Assembly: GCF_014705605.1 (NCBI RefSeq)
Contig: NZ_JACXIZ010000013.1
Coordinates: forward strand, 158,786 to 222,785
Length of the DNA: 64,000 nt
Source of the DNA: Paenibacillus sabuli
GTDB taxonomy: Bacteria; Bacillota; Bacilli; Paenibacillales; Paenibacillaceae
Direction: 5' to 3'
In this document: piece after piece, positions 47,398-55,109 of the stretch
Numbering within the stretch: the stretch's first letter is position 1
Layout: every line of letters starts with the position of its first letter
The notes under the pieces: generated by a model
Seen by the model: the letters and a program-made list of their open reading frames with translations, nothing else
What the model was told of the DNA's origin: nothing
The model's database searches: none
Made by a program: the position numbers and the translations under genes

Positions 47398-47748
47398 CTA
47401 CACGCTTTGCTGCTGCAAGGACTCGGGGCGTTCAGCCTGCGACGACGGCTGGCGTACAACCTTCACGTCGTAAAAAACAATTTTGTTATCCAGGATATAA
47501 TCCGGCTTGTTGCGGTGCGCATGCGATTCGCGGAATGCCTCGCTTCGCGTCCAGGCTTGAAAGTCTTCTTTGCTGTCCCAGCGCGTACTGACTGTCACTT
47601 CATCATATTCTTTCACATTGTCCGTCAGCATGACCTCGAGTCCGAGGAAGCCTTGCATGCCTTCTACCTTGCCGACCTTGTTGAAACGCTCGATCAGCTT
47701 TTCCCCACTGCCCTTCGTAATCTGAGATACATTCGTGACAATCACCAT
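47398..47748 (-). CDS. isdG: IsdG-family heme-degrading monooxygenase
   Basis: A 116-residue ABM-fold protein. The catalytic triad of the family falls at the positions known from IsdI: Asn6 (VTN), Trp66 (FQAW) and His76 (ESHAH). It would open the porphyrin ring of imported heme and release iron, probably without forming biliverdin. A tail of about 12 polar residues extends beyond the usual domain. It is about 25 bp downstream of the second FecCD permease and likely in one unit with it and its lipoprotein. Confidence 0.92.
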   Translation of the reverse strand: MVIVTNVSQITKGSGEKLIERFNKVGKVEGMQGFLGLEVMLTDNVKEYDEVTVSTRWDSKEDFQAWTRSEAFRESHAHRNKPDYILDNKIVFYDVKVVRQPSSQAERPESLQQQSV

Positions 47749-47773
47749 AATAGACGCCTCCTAGAGTATGTAA

Positions 47774-48778
47774 TTAACGAATCAACTTGCGCTTCTTGAG
47801 CAGCAAGAGAAAAACCGGCGCCCCGATGCAAGCCATCAATATACCTGCCGGCAGCTCGATCGGATCGAACCAACTGCGCGCCACCGTGTCCCCGAGCACC
47901 ATCAGCATTGCCCCGCCGGCGATTGAGAAAGGCAGCAGGTAGCGGTAATCCTCGCCGATCAGCAACCGCATCGCATGTGGAACGAGCAGACCGACGAAGC
48001 CGACGAGCCCCGCGACGCTAACCGCCGCCCCGGCCAGCAGCGAAGCCAGCCCGAGAATCAGGAAGCGATGACGCTCGACACGCTGACCGAGCGCTTGCGC
48101 GGTCTGGTCGCCAAGCTGCAGCAGATTGGCGGATCTCGCCGCCAGCGGCGTCAGCATCAGACCGACGACAGCGTACGGCAGCAGGAACAACAGATGCTGC
48201 CAGCTGCGGCCGCTGAGCGCGCCAGACAACCACGGAATGACACTCTGCACTCGATCGCTGTGCAGCACCATGATTCCGTTCATCACTGCGCCGAGCAGCG
48301 CATTGACCGCAATACCGGCAAGCACGATCTTCACCGGAGAGCTACCGCGGTCCCAAGCGAGCGTGTAAATGATGAGCGCAGCCAGCAGCGCCCCGGCAAA
48401 GGCAAAAGCCGGTAGCAGGTACACGAATTGCGGCAGCAATACGAGCGCGATTACTGCAGCCAGCCCGCCGCCGGCGGATACCCCGATGATGCCCGGATCG
48501 GCGAGCGGATTGCGCATTACGCCTTGCAACAGCGCTCCGGATGCGGCCAGACAGGCCCCCACGAGCAGGCCAAGCAATACCCGCGGCAGTCGCAAGTTCA
48601 TCACGATCGAGGTGTCGATCTCGTCACCCCGGCCGAGCAGCACTTGCCAGATATCCGGCAGGGCGACCGCGACCGCGCCGCTGCCCATGCCATAGGCGCT
48701 CACGGCGGCCAATGCCGGCAGCGCGAGTATGCCCAGTATCCATCTGCGGCGCGAGCGCACGCTCACGGTCATGCTCAT
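47774..48778 (-). CDS. FecCD-type iron/heme ABC permease (second copy)
   Basis: A 334-residue BtuC/FecCD permease with the same signatures as the one at 44 kb (LRLPRVLLGLLVGACLAASGALLQGVMRNPLADPGIIG split over the first third, GLLVPHAMRLLIGEDYR, then RSWFDPIELPAGILMACIGAPVFLLLL). It overlaps the stop of the upstream lipoprotein gene (ATGA) and is followed by isdG. Sequence differences from the other permease suggest two separate transporters rather than a recent duplication. Confidence 0.93.
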   Translation of the reverse strand: MSMTVSVRSRRRWILGILALPALAAVSAYGMGSGAVAVALPDIWQVLLGRGDEIDTSIVMNLRLPRVLLGLLVGACLAASGALLQGVMRNPLADPGIIGVSAGGGLAAVIALVLLPQFVYLLPAFAFAGALLAALIIYTLAWDRGSSPVKIVLAGIAVNALLGAVMNGIMVLHSDRVQSVIPWLSGALSGRSWQHLLFLLPYAVVGLMLTPLAARSANLLQLGDQTAQALGQRVERHRFLILGLASLLAGAAVSVAGLVGFVGLLVPHAMRLLIGEDYRYLLPFSIAGGAMLMVLGDTVARSWFDPIELPAGILMACIGAPVFLLLLKKRKLIR

Positions 48779-49716
48779 GCGCCCAGTAGCTCCGCCAACA
48801 ATTGCACCGCGTCAGCTGCCTTGGTGCCTGGATTCGTGCCGAATAATGCCCTGGGTAGCACATGAATTCGGCCCTCCTTGACAGCGCGTAGCCCGTTCCA
48901 AGCCGCATTGCTCTCCATTTCCCGCACGAAGCCGCGCTCGACCTCCTCCGAATCGCCATGCGTCATGATCAAGATCAGATCCGGATCGGCCTCCACCACC
49001 CGCTCCGCGCCTAACTGCGCGTACTGAGGGAAGCTTTGCAGCCGAGGAAAGTCTGCTGCAACATTGCGCCCGCCCGCCTGCTCGAGCAGATTGCCGGCCA
49101 GTGAATTCGGCAACGCGGCCAAATAGGTGCCGGGCGCGCCATAGACCAGCAGGGCCCGCTGCGCCTCGCCAGGAGCCGCCCCCACCGCCGCCAGCGCCTC
49201 GTCCAGTTCGGCGACAACTTCCTCGGCGCGTGACTCGCGTCCCAGCAATTGGCCGAACAGCTCGATCTGACGCCGGATATCGTCGAGGGAATTGGCGCTC
49301 GTCAGGATGACTTCGGCTCCAAGATTGTCAATCAGCGGGACATCGGCGGCATTGATCGGATGATTCGCCAGCACGACCTCGGGACGTACCGCTGCGAGCT
49401 TCTCCATATTGACCGTATGCACGGACCCGACAGTCGCCACCTCGCGCGCCGCTTCAATCCGAGGCACGCCTTCCACCTCCGGACGTCCGACGAGCGTGCC
49501 GCCCAGCGCGTAGATGATGTCGACCTCGCCGTTGCCGAGCGCCGCGATCCGCTGCGGCGGCTGCGCAAATGTAAGCTTGCGGCCCGCAAAATCCTCAATG
49601 ACGATGCCTCCCGCCGGCGCCTCCGGACCAGCGGCGCCGGCGCTGCATCCGACAAGGATCCCGACCAGAGCGACGGCCGCCAGCAAGCCGGCGCTCCTTG
49701 TGATGCACCTGTTCAT
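48775..49716 (-). CDS. Iron/heme ABC transporter substrate-binding lipoprotein (second copy)
   Basis: A 313-residue BtuF/FepB-type binding protein: MNRCITRSAG start, lipobox ILVGC, then RIAALGNGEVDIIYALGG, GRPEVEGVPRIEAAREVATVG and a central helix linking two lobes. The ATG at 49716 has AGGAGG nine bases upstream. The ligand is probably heme or a heme breakdown-linked iron complex, given the adjoining heme oxygenase. Its promoter is the repeat element at 49774-49817, which overlaps the end of the NEAT-SLH gene. Confidence 0.9.
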   Translation of the reverse strand: MNRCITRSAGLLAAVALVGILVGCSAGAAGPEAPAGGIVIEDFAGRKLTFAQPPQRIAALGNGEVDIIYALGGTLVGRPEVEGVPRIEAAREVATVGSVHTVNMEKLAAVRPEVVLANHPINAADVPLIDNLGAEVILTSANSLDDIRRQIELFGQLLGRESRAEEVVAELDEALAAVGAAPGEAQRALLVYGAPGTYLAALPNSLAGNLLEQAGGRNVAADFPRLQSFPQYAQLGAERVVEADPDLILIMTHGDSEEVERGFVREMESNAAWNGLRAVKEGRIHVLPRALFGTNPGTKAADAVQLLAELLGA

Positions 49717-49773
49717 GAATCGCTGCCTCCTGATTGCAGCAGACGGGTGCGATATCGCGCCCTGCCTGCCTAA

Positions 49774-49817
49774 ATTGTAGTCCACGCTTGTGAACACCGT
49801 GTGAACGTCCGATTACA
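49774..49817 (-). promoter_or_regulatory. Promoter A with HssR-like 11-bp direct repeats
   Basis: On the minus strand: TGTAAT, 5 bp, GTTCACACG, 2 bp, GTTCA, 11 bp, then a -10 box TACAAT (49774-49779). The repeats replace a -35 box. It is 58 bp before the start of the binding lipoprotein gene and overlaps the last codons of the NEAT-SLH gene. Confidence 0.7.
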
Positions 49818-50889
49818 ATTGCAACCGCAGCATCAGCGCCAGCACCTCTGCGCGCGTCGCCAGCGCAGCTGCGTCAAAGCGATTGCCTGATTTGCCCTTG
49901 AGCAATCCAGCGTCCGCAACAGCCGCGATAGACGGCAGCGCCCAGACCGGGATAGACGCTGCATCGACATAGCCGAGCTCCGCGTCTGCGGCTGTATCAA
50001 GCTCGGCCGCTCGCGCTACGATGACTGCCAGCTCCGCCCGGCTGATCGACCGACTGGCACGGAACGTGTGATCCGTGTAGCCGCCCATCAGACCAGCCGC
50101 CTGGGCGCTGGCGATATGAGGCAGCGCCCAGGCGGCGATATCATCCGCATCGTCGAAGGCCGGGGACGCAGCCAACTCCGGCAGCTCCAGCGCGCGGCTC
50201 AGCATGACTGCGAATTCGCCGCGCGTGATCTCGCCATCGGGGCGAAACGTGCCGTCGGCATAGCCTGCCGCGATACCACGCTCTACGCCGCTGCGAATCG
50301 CCTCATCGGCCCAGTGGCCGTCTGTATCGGAGAAGCGAATCTCGCTCGCATCCGTCTCTTCCTGCGGTGCCGGATCAGCAGGTTCCTGTTCTTCCGACGG
50401 TTCAGACGACTCGTTAATTGGCGACAGACTAGCCGAGTCGAGGCGAATGCGAATGTCATATTCGTTAAAATAATTAAAGGCCGCCCATTCGATTTTGACC
50501 CAGCCGTCCAGGACTTCGGACAGATCGTCCACCGGGAAAGAAATGACGCGCGTATTAGCCGCTTTGTCCTCGCTCTCCAGTGCCACATCCTCCCCTTCAA
50601 ATTGCAAACCGGTGATTTCCGCACTTTGCTTCAGTGTAAACGCGACGCGCATGCCTTCATCCGTCACCGTCAGCGTCGCCGGCGTCAGGACGTAGTCCTG
50701 CATGACCGATTGTTCGTCGCGTTCTTTTTTCATAATCAGATAGTCGATCGTATATTCACCATTCTCGAGGTCGGCTCCTGTAGCCGACGCTCTGCTCCCC
50801 CCTACCAACAGACCGACACAGATCAGCGCTGCGCACAAGAGTATGCCGATCGGCATCGCCCGCAGTCCGCGCATATTCATTGCTATCAA
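49813..50889 (-). CDS. NEAT-SLH surface heme-binding protein
   Basis: A 358-residue exported protein. Signal peptide to about 36, one NEAT domain (about 41-155) with ENGEYTIDYLIMK, SVMQDYV and the Tyr-containing strand YFNEYDIRI, an acidic Ser/Glu/Pro linker, and three SLH repeats (about 185-358; FSDTDGHWADEAI, GYADGTFRPDGEITRGEFAVML and later copies) that bind secondary cell wall polymer. It would hold heme at the S-layer or wall. The TTG at 50889 is chosen because GGAGGG is six bases upstream; the next ATG is too far from it. Controlled by promoter B and a Fur box. Confidence 0.88.
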   Translation of the reverse strand: MIAMNMRGLRAMPIGILLCAALICVGLLVGGSRASATGADLENGEYTIDYLIMKKERDEQSVMQDYVLTPATLTVTDEGMRVAFTLKQSAEITGLQFEGEDVALESEDKAANTRVISFPVDDLSEVLDGWVKIEWAAFNYFNEYDIRIRLDSASLSPINESSEPSEEQEPADPAPQEETDASEIRFSDTDGHWADEAIRSGVERGIAAGYADGTFRPDGEITRGEFAVMLSRALELPELAASPAFDDADDIAAWALPHIASAQAAGLMGGYTDHTFRASRSISRAELAVIVARAAELDTAADAELGYVDAASIPVWALPSIAAVADAGLLKGKSGNRFDAAALATRAEVLALMLRLQL

Positions 50890-50912
50890 TCTAGTCCCTC
50901 CTCAAAATTGTT

Positions 50913-50931
50913 ACAAATGATTATAATTCTC
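50913..50931 (-). promoter_or_regulatory. Fur box upstream of the NEAT-SLH gene
   Basis: The 19-bp site matches the Fur consensus at 14 positions, weaker at its right half. It lies between the -10 box of promoter B and the gene, near the expected transcription start. Confidence 0.65.
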
Positions 50932-50948
50932 AATAAACGACCCTTTAT

Positions 50949-50992
50949 AATGTACACGGCTTTCATGAACTGCGTATGAACATTAGATTACA
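50949..50992 (-). promoter_or_regulatory. Promoter B with HssR-like 11-bp direct repeats
   Basis: Same 44-bp layout as promoters A and C: TGTAAT, 5 bp, GTTCATACG, 2 bp, GTTCA, 11 bp, -10 box TACATT (50949-50954). It points toward the NEAT-SLH gene and forms a large imperfect palindrome with promoter C. Confidence 0.7.
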
Positions 50993-51010
50993 GTTGACCG
51001 TCTCGCATTT

Positions 51011-51054
51011 TGTAATGTTACGTTCATACGCTGTTCACAATCACAGTGTACGAT
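51011..51054 (+). promoter_or_regulatory. Promoter C with HssR-like 11-bp direct repeats
   Basis: Plus-strand copy of the same 44-bp layout: TGTAAT, 5 bp, GTTCATACG, 2 bp, GTTCA, 11 bp, -10 box TACGAT (51049-51054). It points toward the small NEAT-like gene at 51242, leaving a leader of about 180 bases that contains a Fur box. Confidence 0.7.
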
Positions 51055-51158
51055 GTTAGGTGCAGAGGACGATGTACACGTTCCACTGTCCACAGATAAC
51101 GAGGCGCGGATGTAGGCCGGTGCATGCGTGCGCTCAAAAAAATTTTTATCTCCTAATT

Positions 51159-51177
51159 GATAATGATTATCATTATC
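51159..51177 (+). promoter_or_regulatory. Fur box upstream of the small NEAT-like gene
   Basis: A 19-bp near-perfect Fur site (18 of 19 consensus positions, GATAATGATTATCATTATC). It lies about 65 bp before the start codon and about 100 bp downstream of promoter C, so it either covers a second promoter or blocks elongation. Confidence 0.9.
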
Positions 51178-51241
51178 TTAATAGGGCGTTTTATCGGTTC
51201 TGTGATACCTTATCCATTCGTTAAAAAGGAGTGTTCGAAAC

Positions 51242-51619
51242 ATGACGAAAATGATGAAAAAATCTTTCACGATGCTGATGATGCTGTCTGTGCTGCTGCT
51301 CGCGATGGCCGCTTCCGCCTTCGCGGCTCCTGCCGATTACGAATTCCATTACGGTGGCACCTACCATTCGCATTCCAGCGCCTTCATTGATGGCCCTGCA
51401 GATGTGACGGGCGGCAACGTCACGATCACGCTCTCCGGCAACTACTTTCCTGAATTGACAGTCGGCGGTGTGACGTATACGGGATCGTACGACTCCGGTT
51501 CCGGACTGACAACATTCACATTCCCGGGCTCGACGGCCTCGGACATTCCTGTCTCCCTGCACGTCGTGGTCGCACCGTTCCACGATACGTGGTACAATCT
51601 CGACCTCGTGTGGCTGTAG
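51242..51619 (+). CDS. Small secreted NEAT-like protein
   Basis: A 125-residue exported protein with a signal peptide to about residue 29 and a mature part of only about 96 residues. The mature chain reads like a shortened NEAT domain: GPADVTGGNVTITLSG, TTFTFP, DIPVSLHVVVAPFHDTWYNLDLVW, the last echoing the NEAT ending with its heme-ligand Tyr. Near the N-terminus is a His/Tyr-rich loop HYGGTYHSHSS. No anchor is present, so it may act as a free hemophore-like carrier. The ATG at 51242 follows AAGGAG at ten bases. Fur box and promoter C lie upstream. NEAT assignment is by pattern, not by clear family match. Confidence 0.72.
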   Translation: MTKMMKKSFTMLMMLSVLLLAMAASAFAAPADYEFHYGGTYHSHSSAFIDGPADVTGGNVTITLSGNYFPELTVGGVTYTGSYDSGSGLTTFTFPGSTASDIPVSLHVVVAPFHDTWYNLDLVWL

Positions 51620-51630
51620 GTTTCTTCTCC

Positions 51631-51661
51631 GGTGAGCAGTCTGCTTGGCAGACTGCTCACC
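51631..51661 (+). terminator. Perfect hairpin between the two plus-strand NEAT genes
   Basis: GGTGAGCAGTCTGC and its complement form a 14-bp stem with a TTG centre, 12 bp after the small gene's stop. There is no T-tract, so it more likely protects or partly attenuates the transcript, allowing more of the small protein than of the large one. Confidence 0.6.
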
Positions 51662-51705
51662 GCCGCTTCACTTCATCCAAAAACTAGAACAAGGAGCTTA
51701 TCGCA

Positions 51706-54700
51706 TTGAAGACATCTCTTAAACGCATTTTTTCCACGCTGGTCGCCTGCGCACTTCTATTGTCCAGCCTACATATCGGAGTGGCCTCTGCCGCCAACAA
51801 CTCGCTGGAGCAGTTGCCGGACGGCGTATATGACGTACCGTTTCGTTATTTGAAAGATTTAACTTCCGACGACTCAGTTGCACAGAGCTTCGTCATTGCC
51901 GATTCCGGCAAGCTCATCATCCAGGACGGCAAAGCGATCTTCGAGCATGAAGTAAAGAAATTTAATTATAATACCTTTGCTTACTTCGGCCTGCGTAACC
52001 CCGGTTCTGCCAAAGCGGTCATCAAGACTGTAGATGGCGAGGTTACACCGCTCGGAATAGAGGGCTACACCCCCGCCGAGGAACGGGAATCGGAAAATCC
52101 GGAAAACGTGACAATCAGCTTTGAAATTGAGGATGTCTGGGACACACAAGATATCCTGATGCATATTTTTGACGAGGAAAACGTCTATCAGTTACCATTT
52201 GTTTATGACAACTGGTATAACGCCCAACTGCAATTGATGGTTCCGGTCCAGGATGAGCGCGCAAGCCTCGAGGCGTGGCTCGAAAAAGCCGAAGCCTTCG
52301 TCCTTACCGGCGAGGACAGCGGTACGGCGGAGAGCGGCGCGCCGGGCCGTCCCCAGTTGGTCCCTATCTCCAATAAAGAGTATCCGATCAACACCTCCAA
52401 CCTCACCGGGCCGATCACACTCGTTTCCGCCAGCATTGACGTAGTCAAGGGTGTTCTGAACGACCCGGACGCATCAGACGAGCAGATTTCCGAAGTTTTC
52501 AGGGAAGAGTACTATTCCTACAATTGGGAGCAACTTGCCAGGCAACAATTCTTGGCTTCGGAGGTCGAGATTCTAGCACTCGATTCCGTAGGTCCGACCG
52601 CCTCACTATCCGTATATGCCGACGAGATTGGCGACACGGCCACGCTCCTGGAGCAGGCCGGTCATCCCTACTATGAAGGCTACGCCAATATTACAATTAC
52701 CGATCACGAGCTGACTGCTACGGATTTGCGCAGCTCCAACCCGGCCACGACCGGCACCTTTACCGTCAAGCAGAGTGGCGAGCCGAGCTTTATAAGTACC
52801 GTCCGCCCGCTCGTATCGAGCAGCACATATGATGACAAGGTGTATCAGATTCCAGTGCGGACAGGCAACCTGAACACGCTTCAGGACGCTCAGGTCTGGC
52901 AAGGCTTGACCGTCGTACGTTATCCGGCAAGCTTGCCGCTCGAGGAGCAAAAAACGGTCTACATCAGCTTCAACAAAACACAATTGAACGAGTTAAGCAA
53001 CTTGCTCGATATCGCCAAGCAGATCTACAGCGCCTCTTCCGATTCGATGAGCGCCGACAAACGGTCCGCACTGCTGAACGCAATCGAGAACGGTGAGGAA
53101 ACGGCCGGTCAGCTTGCCGCACCGCGCACAGAAATCTACGCGGCGATGGAAGCATTGCTTAAGCTGTTGCATGACCGTCCGGAAATCGGATCGAAGCCGC
53201 TCTATTTCTCGGCAGTGCATGCAAAGAATGACAGCTTCTCCTCCATGGAGAACTACTTCGACAAGCCGGCCTATCTCGTCGAAACAGCAGACAGAGTATA
53301 TGTCTTCGTCACACTAACGGGCAGCAGTAGCGTGCCGGAATTCAAAGTTGCGAAATATGGCGTCTACACGGATACGATCGTAATAGCCGAGAACAGCGAA
53401 TCGGATACCCGCCTCGTCATGTTCGAAGTGGAGAATGCGGATACGCTGGACACGCTGATCGAGGCCCAGGTCCGGACCGTCGTTCCTGCGCAAAATTACG
53501 ACCGGACGCATAATATCCGTCTGAACTTTAACAATGTCGATAACGGCGAATTGTACGGACTCCTTCAGAGCGCGTCCGCCCTGCTGCGCGGTGCCACGAT
53601 TGGCACGGAACCGGGACAATATCCCGCTGAAGCTGTAACCGCGCTGCAATCGGCCATCGCGACGGCCGGAACAGAAGCCACGCAAAACCCGAGCACGGCC
53701 TCAGCTAGCCAACAGGCCAAGACCAATCTGCAAGAAGCGCTTAACGCCTTTGAAGCAGCGATCATTACAGAGGACTCGGGCGAAGAAAATACAGAAAATC
53801 CGGGTACAGAAAATCCGGGTACAGAGAATCCTAGCGAGCCCAAGTATCCGGCAAACGGAACCTATGAAATGGACTTCCGGATACTCAAGGACGGCACGGA
53901 ATCGACTTCGATGATGCAGGATTACGTTGTAACTACTGCGCTGGTCGTGGTCAATGGCAGCTCCAAAAAAGTATCGTTCACTGTGCTTCGCAGCGCCGAG
54001 ATCACCGGACTAAAGCTGGGCGGAAGCAGCGGCTCCGTCACAAGCCGGGATAAAGCGAACAACACGCGAGTCGTCAGCTTTAACTTATCCGATCTCTCGC
54101 AGAAAATTCCGGGATGGGTAAAAATTGATTGGGATGAGGACAACTTTAGCTACCATGAGTCGTATAACGTGCAGTTCCTCTTCAATGAAGCCTCTGCCAC
54201 CCGCGTAACAGGCGGAGAGGCCCCGGGCGGCAACAGCGGCGGAACTCCTGATTCCGGTGTCATCGAAGAATATAACAACGGTTCGAATGATCCGAAGGAG
54301 GACGGCGTAACTGAAGAGGGCAATGGACAAACCGAGGATAGCGGCCAGGACGATTCCTCGACTGAACAACCGCAAGGATTCGACGTTCAATTCTCAGATA
54401 TCGAACAGCATTGGGCCAAATCTGCAATTCAGCGCGGCGTGCAGCTAGGCATCGTCAATGGTTACAGCGACGGCAGCTTCCGTCCGAACGCGCAAGTGAC
54501 ACGTGGCGAATTTGCCGTCATGATCAGCCGTGCGCTGGGGCTGAACGGCAACGCGGACGTTCCCGACTTCGAAGACGCCGGCAACATTCCGACCTGGGCC
54601 CAAGCGCATGTCGGACGCGTCTCCGCTGCCGGGCTGCTCGGCGGCTTCGCAGACAATACGTTCCGCTCCGACGGACAGTTGACGCGGGTTCAACTCGCCG

Positions 54701-54945
54701 TCATCATCGCCCGCGCCGCCGAACTGACGCTTGAAGATGCTGCGCCGGACTTCGTTGATGCCGGGCAGATTCCCGCATGGGCGCACAAGGAGATCTCGGC
54801 CGCCGTCAAGGCCGGATTGATTCAGGGCAAGGGAGGCAATCGTTTCGCTCCCGAGGACATTGCCACACGCGCCGAGGCGCTGACGATGATATTCCGATTG
54901 CTTAATTGGCAAAGCGAAACGGTCGAGCCGACTCCTGCGGCGTAA
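51706..54945 (+). CDS. Large multi-NEAT, SLH-anchored surface protein
   Basis: A 1,079-residue exported protein. Signal peptide to about 30; a divergent NEAT-like domain (about 39-180, DGVYDVPFRYLKD); a beta-rich region (about 290-425) that may be another degenerate NEAT; a clear NEAT domain (about 498-610, SSMENYFDKPAYL, YDRTHNIRL with one Tyr of the usual pair replaced by His); a FIVAR-like helical stretch (about 613-687); a small ENPGT repeat; another NEAT domain (about 716-828, STSMMQDYV, YHESYNVQF); an acidic linker; and three SLH repeats (about 893-1069). The TTG at 51706 has AAGGAG nine bases upstream. It resembles IlsA/Hal-type heme receptors and would bind heme or hemoproteins at the surface. 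Confidence 0.87.
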   Translation: MKTSLKRIFSTLVACALLLSSLHIGVASAANNSLEQLPDGVYDVPFRYLKDLTSDDSVAQSFVIADSGKLIIQDGKAIFEHEVKKFNYNTFAYFGLRNPGSAKAVIKTVDGEVTPLGIEGYTPAEERESENPENVTISFEIEDVWDTQDILMHIFDEENVYQLPFVYDNWYNAQLQLMVPVQDERASLEAWLEKAEAFVLTGEDSGTAESGAPGRPQLVPISNKEYPINTSNLTGPITLVSASIDVVKGVLNDPDASDEQISEVFREEYYSYNWEQLARQQFLASEVEILALDSVGPTASLSVYADEIGDTATLLEQAGHPYYEGYANITITDHELTATDLRSSNPATTGTFTVKQSGEPSFISTVRPLVSSSTYDDKVYQIPVRTGNLNTLQDAQVWQGLTVVRYPASLPLEEQKTVYISFNKTQLNELSNLLDIAKQIYSASSDSMSADKRSALLNAIENGEETAGQLAAPRTEIYAAMEALLKLLHDRPEIGSKPLYFSAVHAKNDSFSSMENYFDKPAYLVETADRVYVFVTLTGSSSVPEFKVAKYGVYTDTIVIAENSESDTRLVMFEVENADTLDTLIEAQVRTVVPAQNYDRTHNIRLNFNNVDNGELYGLLQSASALLRGATIGTEPGQYPAEAVTALQSAIATAGTEATQNPSTASASQQAKTNLQEALNAFEAAIITEDSGEENTENPGTENPGTENPSEPKYPANGTYEMDFRILKDGTESTSMMQDYVVTTALVVVNGSSKKVSFTVLRSAEITGLKLGGSSGSVTSRDKANNTRVVSFNLSDLSQKIPGWVKIDWDEDNFSYHESYNVQFLFNEASATRVTGGEAPGGNSGGTPDSGVIEEYNNGSNDPKEDGVTEEGNGQTEDSGQDDSSTEQPQGFDVQFSDIEQHWAKSAIQRGVQLGIVNGYSDGSFRPNAQVTRGEFAVMISRALGLNGNADVPDFEDAGNIPTWAQAHVGRVSAAGLLGGFADNTFRSDGQLTRVQLAVIIARAAELTLEDAAPDFVDAGQIPAWAHKEISAAVKAGLIQGKGGNRFAPEDIATRAEALTMIFRLLNWQSETVEPTPAA

Positions 54946-54987
54946 CTCGCTTCGAGCCGACAAGTGCCGGACAGATAAACAACCCAA

Positions 54988-55018
54988 AAAACCGGCGGTT
55001 TACGCAACCGCCGGTTTT
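54988..55018 (+). terminator. Terminator after the large NEAT gene
   Basis: AAAACCGGCGGTT and its complement with a five-base loop, 42 bp after the stop and flanked by A/T runs; it could also serve the convergent NlpC/P60 gene. Confidence 0.82.
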
Positions 55019-55109
55019 CATGTCTTTCTAGCTGTGGTCCATCTCTTTCTAAATTCCCGTTACATGCCTTTTTGTGTCCGATAACCGCATAAGGCGTCCC
55101 GAATCACGC

